From the NCBI GenBank assembly GCA_017960545.1, contig JAGCYZ010000045.1, forward strand, positions 1 to 45,793: a stretch of 45,793 bases of DNA. Reading direction: 5' to 3'. Under the pieces are notes generated by a model that saw nothing but the letters and a program-made list of their open reading frames with translations, made no database searches and was not told the DNA's origin. Shown here piece after piece: positions 26,740-40,225 of this stretch (position 1 is the stretch's first letter; each line of letters starts with the position of its first letter). This DNA comes from Bacteroidales bacterium. GTDB lineage: Bacteria > Bacteroidota > Bacteroidia > Bacteroidales > UBA932. Position numbers and translations under genes: made by a program.

Positions 26740-28530
26740 TCAGAAGAGTTCTTGAAGGTCCACGGTCTGGTCTATGAAGGACATGGCCGGAATGTCCAGC
26801 AGCGGATTGTCATTGATTTTCAAATACTTCACCCTTTCAGGCATCTGATGTTCCAGCAGGTTTCCGCTGTCCACGTATGAGTTGCCGTTCAAATCCTCCG
26901 TAATGCGGATATAGTATTTTCCGGGCTGGATATAAGGGAAGGTAAGCGTGGCGTCTTCCGTGATTATATAGGAACGTTCCACGGATGTCCTCCTCTCGTC
27001 AAGAAGCTCTATGATGTACTTGTGGGCAACGTTCTTCGCTGCCAGCTGAAGGGTACTCAGGGAGACTTCCGCGGGGAGGGATACGGTAACTTCCGTACTG
27101 TCGTTCCAATGGTTGTTGATATCCCTGAAAACGCCCTGCGGAATCTTCATATGGTAACCATATCCAAGCTGGATAGTTCCCTCTGGCTTAATACTGTATT
27201 TACGGACATCTAAAGTATCCCTTGAATAGGTGAACGGAAGGTCTTCCTCCTGGTTCCTGGGGTTTATGGACACAAACTTTATGGAATCGAACCAGGCGTT
27301 TATGATAGGGTTCTCGAATTCCAGGACAAAGCCGTCCTGCTCAATCTTCTTGGGCTCGGCGACTAGCTTGAACACGCAGATGGTGTCAGTATGCTTGATA
27401 TCCTCCTTGACAAACCGCTCCACTTTCCTTGGATTCTGGTTGCCCAGTTTTATCTCTTCCGTGAATCCGCTCAGGACGCCTGTGGTATCGGTCTTGAGGT
27501 AGTTCACGAACAGGGTCACGGTATCCGGGATAGGCCGCTGGTCATTGATCCACATTTCCAGGGAATCCCTTTCCAGGTTGATCTGGGTTATGAGCCTGTC
27601 CGGACTTATGCCGGCAATCCACATAGTGTCTATATGCGCGTTGCGGGCGTTGAAGGATATGAAGGCGGACCTTTCATTCATACGCCCGGAATTCTTGATG
27701 AACTGCCTGGAAGGGGTTTCGCGGAACATGCTCAACTCGTATTCCGTCTTCCTGTCACGACAGGCCACGGTGTCCTTCATATCAAAGAAAGTCAGTTCAT
27801 AGACACTGTCCCTGATGACGTTGACAGGCCTTACCAGGGAATCTATGAAGGCAATCTGCTCAGTGTCCGGGTCATAGAGATTGTTGTTGTTCTGGTCCTG
27901 GACCGCATAGATCCTGAATGGCTTGTCAGGGATGTTGCGGAAGCAGAAATAGCCCCATTCGTCGGTCTTGGTGGCCGCAAAGGGAAGCTGCTTGAAAACG
28001 GCGGAGTCGTCCTGGGTCTCATACAGCAGGACAGTGGCCTCCTTGACGGGGTCAAGGGTGGAGCAATCCTGCACAGAACCAGTCATATACAGCGAGTCAA
28101 TTGAATCTCCGGTTGAGAATACGAAAGAGTATCCAGGATATGGATTGTTCTCGTTGTTGTCCTGAAGGGCGCCGTAGAAATTGAGGGTGTAGGTGGTGTT
28201 CTCCGCCAACGGTTCTTCAAAAGAGACTATAAGGTTCTTGCCCCTGATACGGTACTTGGGCAGAGTCTTCTGCGGTGGGGAAAGGAAGATGTTGCGCGGG
28301 TTGGACACCTTGAAATACTCGTTGAAGGTGAAGACGAACTTTGCCCCGGTGAGGGGAACGCCCAGCACGTACGGGCGCGGGTTCATCTTGACTATCACAG
28401 GCGGTATGGTGTCCTTCCTGCCTCCGGTGGGAGCCTGTGACGTGTTGGCGCAGGAATGGGAGAACATAGCCCCCCAGAGGACCAGCAGCACCGGCAGCAC
28501 CGGGAAATATCTTTTCCAGAATTCTTTCAT
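26740..28530 (-). CDS. Ig-like (Big_5) domain lipoprotein
   Basis: 596 aa with a lipoprotein signal: hydrophobic residues about 8-23 and lipobox S-H-S-C27. The segment after the cysteine (S-Q-A-P-T-G-G-R-K-D-T-I-P-P-V) is characteristic of a Bacteroidota family of Ig-like-domain envelope lipoproteins. Residues about 40-140 look like a bacterial Ig (Big_5) domain. Further beta-rich segments follow, including a carboxypeptidase-regulatory-like stretch (Y-F-C-F-R-N-I-P-D-K-P-F-R-I-Y-A-V-Q-D) and another near the C-terminus. Likely periplasmic or surface structural role; no enzyme motif. Its ATG is flush against the spoT stop, so the two are co-transcribed. Confidence 0.82.
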   Translation of the reverse strand: MKEFWKRYFPVLPVLLVLWGAMFSHSCANTSQAPTGGRKDTIPPVIVKMNPRPYVLGVPLTGAKFVFTFNEYFKVSNPRNIFLSPPQKTLPKYRIRGKNLIVSFEEPLAENTTYTLNFYGALQDNNENNPYPGYSFVFSTGDSIDSLYMTGSVQDCSTLDPVKEATVLLYETQDDSAVFKQLPFAATKTDEWGYFCFRNIPDKPFRIYAVQDQNNNNLYDPDTEQIAFIDSLVRPVNVIRDSVYELTFFDMKDTVACRDRKTEYELSMFRETPSRQFIKNSGRMNERSAFISFNARNAHIDTMWIAGISPDRLITQINLERDSLEMWINDQRPIPDTVTLFVNYLKTDTTGVLSGFTEEIKLGNQNPRKVERFVKEDIKHTDTICVFKLVAEPKKIEQDGFVLEFENPIINAWFDSIKFVSINPRNQEEDLPFTYSRDTLDVRKYSIKPEGTIQLGYGYHMKIPQGVFRDINNHWNDSTEVTVSLPAEVSLSTLQLAAKNVAHKYIIELLDERRTSVERSYIITEDATLTFPYIQPGKYYIRITEDLNGNSYVDSGNLLEHQMPERVKYLKINDNPLLDIPAMSFIDQTVDLQELF

Positions 28531-32798
<4,268 letters not shown>

Positions 32799-32810
32799 CA
32801 GAATTATTAT

Positions 32811-32818
32811 TAAATTTG
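32811..32818 (+). promoter_or_regulatory. -7 box for pfp
   Basis: TAAATTTG lies 45 nt before the pfp ATG at 32864, suggesting a leader of about 40 nt. It is divergent from the ligA box 12 nt away. Confidence 0.5.
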
Positions 32819-32863
32819 CGTCACTCCGGTTGGTAGTAGATTCAATAAAATACATATCAGACA

Positions 32864-34096
32864 ATGAAAGATGCAGTAATTATCCTTTGTGGCGGCGGCC
32901 CGGCTCCGGGTATGAACACCGTCGTATGTTCAGTAGCAAAGACTTTTCTCAACCACGGTTTCCGCGTAATAGGCCTTCACGAGGGCTACAGCGGCCTTTT
33001 CAGCAAGAATCCCCGCTATGAGGACTTCGATTTCCACAAGGCGGACAGATTCTTTGACAAGGGAGGTTCCTATCTCCAGATGAGCCGCTTCAAACCCACT
33101 GACGCAGACTTCGAGAACAATTTCAACCTGAGCCTGTTCCAGGACAACAACATCAAGCTCCTGGTGACCGTAGGAGGAGACGATACCGCTTCAACCGCAA
33201 ACCGTATCGCAAAGTTCCTTACTGCCAAGAATTTCCCTATCAAGAACATCCACGTTCCCAAGACAATTGACAACGACCTGCCTCTTCCCGGCAACAGCCC
33301 CACTTTCGGATTCAACTCCGCAAAGGACGAAGGCGCCCACCTTGCCCGCACCATCTACGAGGATGCGCGCACATCCGGCAACTGGCTTCTCATTTCAGCA
33401 ATGGGACGCAGCGCAGGCCACCTTGCCCTGCACATCGGAGAGGCTACACACTGTCCTATGACCATCCTTCCTGAGATGTTCAACAAGACTGACATCACCG
33501 TGGACAAGATCATAAAGCTCACCCTTTCCGCAATCATCAAGCGCAAGATCCTTGGAATAGGTTATGGAACCGTAGTGGTAGCAGAAGGCGTATTCCACGA
33601 CCTGGATTCAGAGGACCTCAAGGCCACGGGCGTACATATGAGCTATGACGAGCACGGCCACCCTGAGCTTGGCAAGATCAGCAAGGCCGTCCTGTTCAAC
33701 GACATCCTCGAAAAAGAGTACAAGAAACTGGGAATCAAGGTAAAGACCCGTCCGGTGGAGATCGGCTACGACGTTCGCTGCCAGGATCCTATCGCATTCG
33801 ACCTCACATATTGCACCCAGATGGCTATGGGAGTTTACGACCTCTTTGAGAAAGGCGAGACCGGATGTATGGTATATGTCGATGCCTACGGCGAGCCCCA
33901 CCCGCTCTACCTCAAGGACCTCCAGGACGCAAGCGGCAAGATCCCTCCGCGCAGGGTTGACATCAACGGCGGAATAGCCCAGAACTATTACAAGAACATC
34001 TGCCACTACATCACCCCTGAAGATTACGAGGCCGCAAAGGCATACGTACCTGATCCTGAGAACTATGACTTCAAAAAAATCCTGAATTGGGATTAA
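32864..34096 (+). CDS. pfp: Pyrophosphate-type 6-phosphofructokinase
   Basis: 410 aa. Phosphorylates fructose-6-phosphate at C1. The N-terminal loop GGGPAPGMN (10-18) and GGDDT (104-108), with Asp where ATP enzymes have Gly, are the accepted marks of PPi as phosphoryl donor; the reaction is then reversible. PKTIDNDLP (132-140) carries the catalytic Asp, and M-G-R-S-A-G-H binds substrate. Cytosolic glycolysis. The donor call rests on residues only. A separate -7 box suggests a promoter of its own. Confidence 0.93.
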   Translation: MKDAVIILCGGGPAPGMNTVVCSVAKTFLNHGFRVIGLHEGYSGLFSKNPRYEDFDFHKADRFFDKGGSYLQMSRFKPTDADFENNFNLSLFQDNNIKLLVTVGGDDTASTANRIAKFLTAKNFPIKNIHVPKTIDNDLPLPGNSPTFGFNSAKDEGAHLARTIYEDARTSGNWLLISAMGRSAGHLALHIGEATHCPMTILPEMFNKTDITVDKIIKLTLSAIIKRKILGIGYGTVVVAEGVFHDLDSEDLKATGVHMSYDEHGHPELGKISKAVLFNDILEKEYKKLGIKVKTRPVEIGYDVRCQDPIAFDLTYCTQMAMGVYDLFEKGETGCMVYVDAYGEPHPLYLKDLQDASGKIPPRRVDINGGIAQNYYKNICHYITPEDYEAAKAYVPDPENYDFKKILNWD

Positions 34097-34156
34097 ATGA
34101 AATATTTTTCTTATCTTTAAGGCACGATTAACATTATTAACAATCAAATAACAACC

Positions 34157-34501
34157 ATGGGAAAATTTGAAATCAAAATCAGGAAGGACGGAGAATTCCA
34201 GTTCAACCTCAAGGCCGGCAACGGAGAAATCATCCTCACCAGCGAGGGCTACACAACAAAGGCCGCCTGCCTTAACGGAATCGAGTCAGTAAGGAAGAAT
34301 TCTGTTGACGACGCAAAATTTGAAGTTCTGGAGGCAAAGAACGGAAAGATGTATTTCCGTCTCAAAGCCGGCAACGGACAGGTTATCGGCGCAAGCCAGA
34401 TGTATGCTTCAAAGGAAACCGCTAAGAAGGGTATCGCTTCTGTAAAGAGGAACGCTCCTGAGGCACCTATCGTAGAACTCGAGCCGGCTCCGGAGGCTTA
34501 A
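34157..34501 (+). CDS. YegP family (DUF1508) small protein, two tandem repeats
   Basis: 114 aa. Two DUF1508 repeats are plain: residues about 3-50 (F-E-I-K-I-R-K-D-G-E-F-Q-F-N-L-K-A-G-N-G-E, I-L-T-S-E-G-Y) and 51-100 (F-E-V-L-E-A-K-N-G-K-M-Y-F-R-L-K-A-G-N-G-Q, V-I-G-A-S-Q-M-Y). The family folds as a small alpha/beta protein of unknown biochemical role, sometimes linked to stress. The tail is acidic and P/A-rich. Its stop overlaps the amylase stop convergently by 4 nt. A near-consensus TATCTTTA lies about 45 nt upstream. Confidence 0.9.
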   Translation: MGKFEIKIRKDGEFQFNLKAGNGEIILTSEGYTTKAACLNGIESVRKNSVDDAKFEVLEAKNGKMYFRLKAGNGQVIGASQMYASKETAKKGIASVKRNAPEAPIVELEPAPEA

Positions 34502-35733
34502 AGCTTGAGGATGTTTCCTCCCATAGGGGGGATACTGATATTTATTCGGCTGGTATATCCCGGTATGAAAACGGATATATCAGCCTTTTCTTTTGTGAAG
34601 TTGGCACCCAGAAGGAAGGTTCCGCGCTCTGATATGCGCATCCAGATATAGTGGCTGTCAACCTTGAAGCCGGGGGTGTCCAGATTACAATAGACCAGGT
34701 CATAGGTCTCGCCCCAGTCAGGGGCCTCCGCCATAAGACGGCGGAAAAAGTTCAGGGTCTCAAGCTCTTTCTGCTCCAGGCCCTGGCGGGTGTGGATATA
34801 ACTGTAGAGGCGCTGCAGGGACGGCACGGTAATCTTGTTGAAGATGGAAGTCCTGTGGTCCTTGGTATCGGCCGCCGCTTCTCCAATCTCTTCCCCGAAA
34901 TACAGCATGAAAGGAGCCCGGTTCAGCAGGAGCGAGACGAACAGGGCGGGGTAGGCCTCCGGCATACGCGGTTCGTCGTGATTCTCCAGGAAGTTGAGCA
35001 TCCGGGGCTGCAGGTCCTGGAGGAACTGCCAGTTCCAGGATATCTTCCGGGCGTTGCCGCGCCCTTCCATAAGGTCCTTCAGGATGTCGTAAAGTCCGGA
35101 CTTGTCGTAAAGGAGGTCGAAACCAACGTCGTGTACGTAGCGGCGGTATCTCTCACGGGTATAGACCTCTGCTATGAAGATAAGCTTGGGATATTGGCGC
35201 TTGACCTCGGCGATAAGCCATTTCATATACTCCGGAGGCACCATTTCCACCATATCGCAGCGGAAGCCGTCAACGCCTTTGGAGGCCCAGAATAGCAGGA
35301 TGTCCCGCATCTTGTCCCAGTTGGAGCGGCGGCTGTAGTCCACCTTGAGGGTGTCGGACCAGTCATAGTCGTAATATCCGCAGGTCTCGATGGAGCCGTG
35401 GGCGTCGGAGTAGTCCGGGGAGACGTGATTGGGGACATAGTCTATGATAACGCCCAGCCCGTGGCGGTGGGAGCGCTGGACAAGGGCCTCGAAGTCCTGC
35501 ATCCTGGCATCGGGATTGGAACTGAGATAGGGGTTGATGTCGTAATAGTCGCAGATGGAGTAGGGGGAGCCGGGATCGCCCTTGACATATGGCCTGCCGG
35601 TGGAATGACGTATGACACCGGTGTACCAAACGTGGGTCACCCCAAGTGTCTTGAAGTACTCAAGGCTCTGATCGTCAATCTGTTGCAGTGTGCCGTTTCC
35701 CCAAAGGCGGGGGAGCATCTGGTATATTATCAT
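34498..35733 (-). CDS. Cytoplasmic GH13 alpha-amylase-family glycosidase
   Basis: 411 aa with no signal peptide, so probably cytosolic, unlike the secreted Sus-type amylases. All GH13 signature regions are present: I-I-D98-Y-V-P-N-H103 (region I), G-F-R-C-D160 (nucleophile), I-A-E189-V (acid/base) and N-H-D253 (transition-state Asp). The TIM-barrel starts at residue 1, so no N-terminal module exists, and the C-terminal beta domain is short. Likely an alpha-1,4-glucan hydrolase for stored or imported oligosaccharide; exact specificity cannot be read. The start overlaps the upstream methyltransferase stop as ATGA. Confidence 0.9.
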   Translation of the reverse strand: MIIYQMLPRLWGNGTLQQIDDQSLEYFKTLGVTHVWYTGVIRHSTGRPYVKGDPGSPYSICDYYDINPYLSSNPDARMQDFEALVQRSHRHGLGVIIDYVPNHVSPDYSDAHGSIETCGYYDYDWSDTLKVDYSRRSNWDKMRDILLFWASKGVDGFRCDMVEMVPPEYMKWLIAEVKRQYPKLIFIAEVYTRERYRRYVHDVGFDLLYDKSGLYDILKDLMEGRGNARKISWNWQFLQDLQPRMLNFLENHDEPRMPEAYPALFVSLLLNRAPFMLYFGEEIGEAAADTKDHRTSIFNKITVPSLQRLYSYIHTRQGLEQKELETLNFFRRLMAEAPDWGETYDLVYCNLDTPGFKVDSHYIWMRISERGTFLLGANFTKEKADISVFIPGYTSRINISIPPMGGNILKL

Positions 35734-36443
35734 CTGCGCCTGAATTCTGATAGTGTGACTGCCGTCGCAACGGCGACGTTGAGCGATTCCGCAGTGGGGG
35801 CGCCTCCGCTGAAGGACGGTATCAACAGTTTGCCGTCAACCTCTTTGGCAACCTCCGGACTTATGCCCCGGGACTCGCTGCCCATAACAATAAGGCCTTC
35901 CTTTGAAAGCGGCTGCGCGTAGATGTCCTCTCCGTCAAGGAAAGTCCCGTACACCTTGAGGCCGGCTTTACGGAACTGACGGCAGAGGGCGGGGATGTCG
36001 CAGTAGATCACCTTCTTGCGGAAGATGGCTCCCATCGTGGCCTGGACGGTCTTGGGGTTGTACAGTTCCACGCAGTCAGGGGAGGCGTAAATGACATCCA
36101 CCCCAAACCAGTCCGCAAGGCGGATTATGGTCCCGAAGTTCCCCGGGTCCCGGATTCCGTCCAGGGCAAGGCACAGGCCGCCGGTTTCCGCCGGGGCGGA
36201 AAGGGGCTTTGCCTTGACAACGGCCATCACGGGAGAGGGGCTGCTGAGCTGGGATATGCGCGCCATAACATCGTACCCTATCTCATCCCTCTTCCAAACC
36301 TCCACCACCTGGAAGTCAGAGGCCAGGGCCTCAGCCACCATTTTCTCTCCCTCGACCACAAAAAGGCCCAGGCTGTCCCGGAACTTCTTTGAAGAGAGGG
36401 ACCTTATAGTCTTGATATGGTTGTTGGAAAGGGTTGTGTCCAT
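35730..36443 (-). CDS. SpoU/TrmH-family RNA 2'-O-methyltransferase
   Basis: 237 aa. SPOUT methyltransferase using SAM to methylate a ribose 2'-OH in rRNA or tRNA. The N-terminal part (I-R-S-L-S-S-K-K-F-R-D, F-V-V-E-G-E-K) is the substrate-binding domain found in RlmB/TrmH-type proteins. The SPOU motifs follow: G-I-R-D-P-G-N-F-G-T-I-I-R (motif 1), M-G-S-E-S-R-G (motif 2) and AESLNVAVATAV (motif 3). The modified nucleotide is not predictable. A TAAATTTG box lies 21 nt upstream. Translationally coupled to the amylase gene. Confidence 0.93.
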   Translation of the reverse strand: MDTTLSNNHIKTIRSLSSKKFRDSLGLFVVEGEKMVAEALASDFQVVEVWKRDEIGYDVMARISQLSSPSPVMAVVKAKPLSAPAETGGLCLALDGIRDPGNFGTIIRLADWFGVDVIYASPDCVELYNPKTVQATMGAIFRKKVIYCDIPALCRQFRKAGLKVYGTFLDGEDIYAQPLSKEGLIVMGSESRGISPEVAKEVDGKLLIPSFSGGAPTAESLNVAVATAVTLSEFRRR

Positions 36444-36464
36444 CGGTGTTTAGTCGTGCGGACA

Positions 36465-36472
36465 CAAATTTA
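36465..36472 (-). promoter_or_regulatory. -7 box for methyltransferase-amylase pair
   Basis: The minus strand reads TAAATTTG, 21 nt before the ATG at 36443. Confidence 0.5.
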
Positions 36473-36517
36473 GCCACAATTCTTTATTTAAATGCCCCTT
36501 CGTACAGTTTTTTCTCT

Positions 36518-36525
36518 TAAATTTG
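36518..36525 (+). promoter_or_regulatory. -7 box for tamL
   Basis: TAAATTTG lies 14 nt before the ATG chosen at 36540. This position also argues against starting translation at 36492, which would be upstream of the promoter. Confidence 0.5.
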
Positions 36526-36539
36526 TATTTATACGCATT

Positions 36540-38654
36540 ATGGCAAGACACCTCTTCAAATATGTCCCGGCACTCTGTGCCGCAGCTTTGCTCGCTGCAT
36601 CCTGCGGTGCCGCCAGGCATCTTGAAAACGAAGACGCGACCTACCTTTCCAAGAACGAAGTAAAGTTCACCGAGCGCACACCCCTCAAGGTTTCCCAGAT
36701 AACCCCTTACCTCAAGCAGCAGCCATCCGGTCTCAAGATATTCCAGAAGAACAGGGTGGAGTTCAGCCAGGAACTGGTTGACGCATCGGTACAGAGCATA
36801 AAGGACCACCTGGAGTACCTGGGTTACTACAACTCCACCGTAGAGCCATTCATCTCTGAGAAGAACAAATGGAAGAAGGTGGTGTACTACATCACACCGG
36901 GCACCCGCTACCAGATCAAGGAGATACGCTTCAAGCTCCCTCAGGGGACATCCCTGGAGGCTGATTTCCTGGACGATGTGGACAACATAAGCGTCAAGGT
37001 GGGGGATTACCTTTCCGAGGCCGACCTTGAAGTGGAAAGCGCCCGCAGCGCCTCCTATCTGCGTACCAAGGGCTATTACAGCATTAATACAAACTACTAC
37101 TCCTTTGAGGCTGACACCCTCTCCGGGCCGGACAGCACCATCCTGGAAATGAGGGTGAACGAATACACCAGGAACCAGAGCCCTTCCGCAGCCAAGCCGC
37201 ACGAGATCTACACGATAGGGGAGGTGACCTTCTCTTACCCTGAAGGACTTAACTTTGACAACAGGATCCTCAAGAGCCTGAACACCATCAAGCCCGGGGA
37301 CATATATGACGAGACAGAAGTCAACAAGACCTATTCCAGGCTCTCCGCCCTCAAGGTATTCAGCGGCGTGGGAATAGAACTGTCTGATGCGGATTCCAGC
37401 AGGGTGAACTGCGCAATAAACCTCACTCCATCCAAGCTCCAGGGCTTCAAGGTAAACTGGGAAACGTCTTTCAACTCCTCCGGACTCCTGGGCATCTCTC
37501 CGCAACTGAGTTACTATAACAGGAACATATTCAAGGGGGGAGAGTGGCTGAACCTTTCCTTTATGGGCAATTTCCAGCGCAAGTTCAAGAGCAAGATAAA
37601 GTCTGACGAGTTCGGAGTCTCCGCCAGTCTCAGCCTACCGCGTTTCCTGGGTCTCCCATACGAGCGTTTCAAGGGTTCCAACATCCCGCGCACGGAAATC
37701 AACGCTTCCTTCAACTATCAGTCAAGGCCTGAATACACAAGGTACATCTTTTCTTCTTCCTACGGTTACACAGGCTCCTTCGGAAGGTACTTCTCCTACC
37801 AGTTCTACCCTATGCAGCTCAACCTGGTACGCCTCAGGAATATGGACGAGGATTTCATTTACAACCTGATCCAGAATCCTTTTATGTGGTATTCATACCA
37901 GGATCACTTTGACGCAGGTCTGGGTGGTGTCCTGTACTATACATCGGACAATGCCCTGGTTCCAAAGACAAGCTACCATTATGTGAGGCTGTCCCTGGAT
38001 TCCTCAGGTAACCTTCTGAGCCTGTTCAAGGGCGCTATGAAATCTGATGAGTATGGAGAGAAGCTGATCTTCGGCCTTCCGTTCTCACAATACGTAAGGT
38101 CCGAACTTTCCGTTGGAAAGACTTGGCGCTTCGGGCACGAGAAGAACCAGGCCCTTGCCGCCAGGCTCCTGGTGGGCGCCGGCCTGGCCTATGGAAACTC
38201 CTCTTCACTTCCGTTCGAGAAGCAGTTCTACAGCGGTGGCGCCAACTCCCTGAGGGGCTGGAGGTCCCGTTCGGTAGGTCCCGGAGTGGCCGAACCCATC
38301 AGTTATTTCAGCATCCCAAGCCAGACTGGAGATTTCAAGCTTGAAGCCAACCTGGAATACCGTTTCCCAATGTTCTGGAAACTGGAAGGCGCCCTGTTCG
38401 CGGAAACGGGTAACGTTTGGGCCTGGAAGTCGGACGATGAAAAGGAAATATTCAATTCGGATTTCTACAGGACCCTAGCCGCAGACTGGGGAACCGGCGT
38501 TAGAGTGGACCTCAGTTTCATAGTACTGCGTCTTGACGTGGGCTTCAAGCTCCACGATCCTGCACGCGCCGAGGGCCACAGGTGGGTTGGTCCTGATGGC
38601 TGGTTCAGCAGGGGCGGATCGGCACTGCACTTTGGCGTAGGATATCCATTCTAA
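36540..38654 (+). CDS. tamL: TamL-like Omp85 (BamA/TamA family) lipoprotein
   Basis: 704 aa from ATG at 36540. The signal peptide ends in the lipobox L-A-A-S-C22, so this is a lipidated Omp85 protein. That is the feature of the Bacteroidota TamA counterpart, TamL. Residues about 40-330 hold POTRA-like repeats (for example Y-T-I-G-E-V-T-F-S-Y-P-E-G-L-N-F-D). The rest is an outer-membrane beta-barrel with the Omp85 L6-type motif region G-A-N-S-L-R-G-W-R and a C-terminal strand ending G-V-G-Y-P-F. It likely assists outer-membrane protein or lipid assembly together with TamB, which is not in the window. Two barrel-protein genes follow closely. Confidence 0.9.
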   Translation: MARHLFKYVPALCAAALLAASCGAARHLENEDATYLSKNEVKFTERTPLKVSQITPYLKQQPSGLKIFQKNRVEFSQELVDASVQSIKDHLEYLGYYNSTVEPFISEKNKWKKVVYYITPGTRYQIKEIRFKLPQGTSLEADFLDDVDNISVKVGDYLSEADLEVESARSASYLRTKGYYSINTNYYSFEADTLSGPDSTILEMRVNEYTRNQSPSAAKPHEIYTIGEVTFSYPEGLNFDNRILKSLNTIKPGDIYDETEVNKTYSRLSALKVFSGVGIELSDADSSRVNCAINLTPSKLQGFKVNWETSFNSSGLLGISPQLSYYNRNIFKGGEWLNLSFMGNFQRKFKSKIKSDEFGVSASLSLPRFLGLPYERFKGSNIPRTEINASFNYQSRPEYTRYIFSSSYGYTGSFGRYFSYQFYPMQLNLVRLRNMDEDFIYNLIQNPFMWYSYQDHFDAGLGGVLYYTSDNALVPKTSYHYVRLSLDSSGNLLSLFKGAMKSDEYGEKLIFGLPFSQYVRSELSVGKTWRFGHEKNQALAARLLVGAGLAYGNSSSLPFEKQFYSGGANSLRGWRSRSVGPGVAEPISYFSIPSQTGDFKLEANLEYRFPMFWKLEGALFAETGNVWAWKSDDEKEIFNSDFYRTLAADWGTGVRVDLSFIVLRLDVGFKLHDPARAEGHRWVGPDGWFSRGGSALHFGVGYPF

Positions 38655-38665
38655 CACTTAGACAA

Positions 38666-39415
38666 ATGAGGAAGTTCTTTATAGCATTATTTACGGTTTG
38701 TGCGCTGGTCCCTGCGTTTTCACAGGAGATTGGGAATCGAGGGGACCTTGGGGATCTGGGAGACATCCAAGGGCTGTTCGAGGAAGAAGAGGAAGATCCT
38801 TCTATCCTGTTCCAGTCCAAGGACGGAGACATTGTCCTTCGCGCTTCCGCACACGTGGGATACGGATTCCACAGTATGAAATCCTCACTGTTCCAGACGG
38901 CCGGTTCTTCGGAAGTCTTCCTGAATGTCCTCAGGCTTGGCGTCTATCCCAATGAATTCCTTTCCGTTGAACTGAACACGGATATAGAATATAACTCGTT
39001 CAAGTCCTCAGACATAGTCTTTTACCTTCAGGACGGGATACTGCACCTTCCAATGGATGATGCATCTTCCGTAAGCGGAAAGGTATCAAAATCCACCTCT
39101 TCCTTCAACTATTTCTGCGTCAATTTCCCTGTCCTGGCCAAATTCAGGGCCGGCAAGATGGCGTTCGGCGGGGGAGCGGAGGCATCCTTCAACTTTGGAG
39201 GAAGAACCTGGTACAAATATACTGAAGGCAGCCGCACTACTACCGTCAAGGAGACGGGCGCCAAGCTGAACCTGTTTACTTACGGATTCATCGGCGTTAT
39301 CTCCTATGACAGCCTGGCACTTTTTGTGAAGTGGTATCCAAAGTCCTCCAGGATAGTCCCTAAGGGAGACATTGACTTTAACCATATTACTTTTGGCATT
39401 GCCTTTGGGCTGTAG
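38666..39415 (+). CDS. Predicted outer-membrane barrel protein, paralogue 1
   Basis: 249 aa with a signal peptide (residues 1-20, ending P-A-F-S-Q). An acidic stretch after the signal (G-L-F-E-E-E-E-E-D) precedes about eight amphipathic strands. The C-terminus reads L-F-T-Y-G-F-I-G-V-I-S-Y...H-I-T-F-G-I-A-F-G-L. The same ending occurs in the next gene, showing a tandem duplication. It starts 11 nt after tamL, suggesting an operon and possibly that TamL assists its assembly. Function unknown. Confidence 0.8.
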   Translation: MRKFFIALFTVCALVPAFSQEIGNRGDLGDLGDIQGLFEEEEEDPSILFQSKDGDIVLRASAHVGYGFHSMKSSLFQTAGSSEVFLNVLRLGVYPNEFLSVELNTDIEYNSFKSSDIVFYLQDGILHLPMDDASSVSGKVSKSTSSFNYFCVNFPVLAKFRAGKMAFGGGAEASFNFGGRTWYKYTEGSRTTTVKETGAKLNLFTYGFIGVISYDSLALFVKWYPKSSRIVPKGDIDFNHITFGIAFGL

Positions 39416-39426
39416 CCTTTTATTAA

Positions 39427-40194
39427 ATGAACCCAACCATGAGAAGAATATTTTTGTCAATCCTTGCACTTGCCGCCATTATCCCGGCGTTTTCCCAGAA
39501 CGATGTTGACCTGTCCGCCATTTCCCAGGAATTCAAGGACCAGATCAAAGAAGCCATGAAGGAAGATAAGGAGTACTCTCCTGTCATCGCGCAGACAGAT
39601 GACGGCCAGTTCAAACTGTTCTCCAGTTCCTATGTGGGGTACAGCCTTTACTTTGTAAGGTCCAACGATTATGCTTCGTCCCTTTCCGGGGAGTTCTTCG
39701 TCAATATCCTGGGCGGCGGTTTCTATCCTACGGACAACCTGGGGTTCGAGGTGAAGCTTGACTTCGGCCACAATGCCATCAGGTCCAGGGAATCCGTCCT
39801 GTACCTTGACGACAACAGGGAAGTGAACGCCATCGACCGCAAACTGTTCTATGTCTCAGATGTCACCAGGCCCCGCAGTTCGCTCACATTCCTGAGCATC
39901 AACCTGCCTCTCCAGGTCAAGTACACCACCGGAGACTTCCGCTTTGGACTTGGAACGGAGTTGGGTATCAATTTCCGCGGGCGCGCCAACCACAAATACA
40001 ACGATGGTCACGACACCATTAACGTGGCCCAGAAGAACGCTAAGATCAATCTGTTCACGTATGCCCTGCTGGCCACCGTCAACTATGAGAAAGTCACCCT
40101 CTTCCTCAAGTTCTACCCGCGTCCCGCCGGCATCCTTGCAGGCCACAACATAGATATGGGCTACGCCTCCCTCGGCCTCGCCTTCGGAATGTGA
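39427..40194 (+). CDS. Predicted outer-membrane barrel protein, paralogue 2
   Basis: 255 aa; ATG at 39439 (M-R-R-I-F) is an equally good start, since the signal peptide begins there and ends P-A-F-S-Q. It aligns with the preceding protein along its length: acidic post-signal segment, F-F-V-N-I-L near the middle, L-F-T-Y-A-L-L-A-T-V-N-Y, F-L-K-F-Y-P, and terminal S-L-G-L-A-F-G-M. It is a tandem paralogue that has diverged considerably. The predicted barrel has about eight strands. It is the last gene before the repeat-rich gap. Confidence 0.8.
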   Translation: MNPTMRRIFLSILALAAIIPAFSQNDVDLSAISQEFKDQIKEAMKEDKEYSPVIAQTDDGQFKLFSSSYVGYSLYFVRSNDYASSLSGEFFVNILGGGFYPTDNLGFEVKLDFGHNAIRSRESVLYLDDNREVNAIDRKLFYVSDVTRPRSSLTFLSINLPLQVKYTTGDFRFGLGTELGINFRGRANHKYNDGHDTINVAQKNAKINLFTYALLATVNYEKVTLFLKFYPRPAGILAGHNIDMGYASLGLAFGM

Positions 40195-40225
40195 TCCCAT
40201 CTATTTATCTTCAAGTGCTGTAGCA

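Noticed and set aside
36450-37505. 351-codon - strand frame opposite tamL
   Set aside because: Antisense to a clear Omp85 lipoprotein, and it covers the divergent promoter region.
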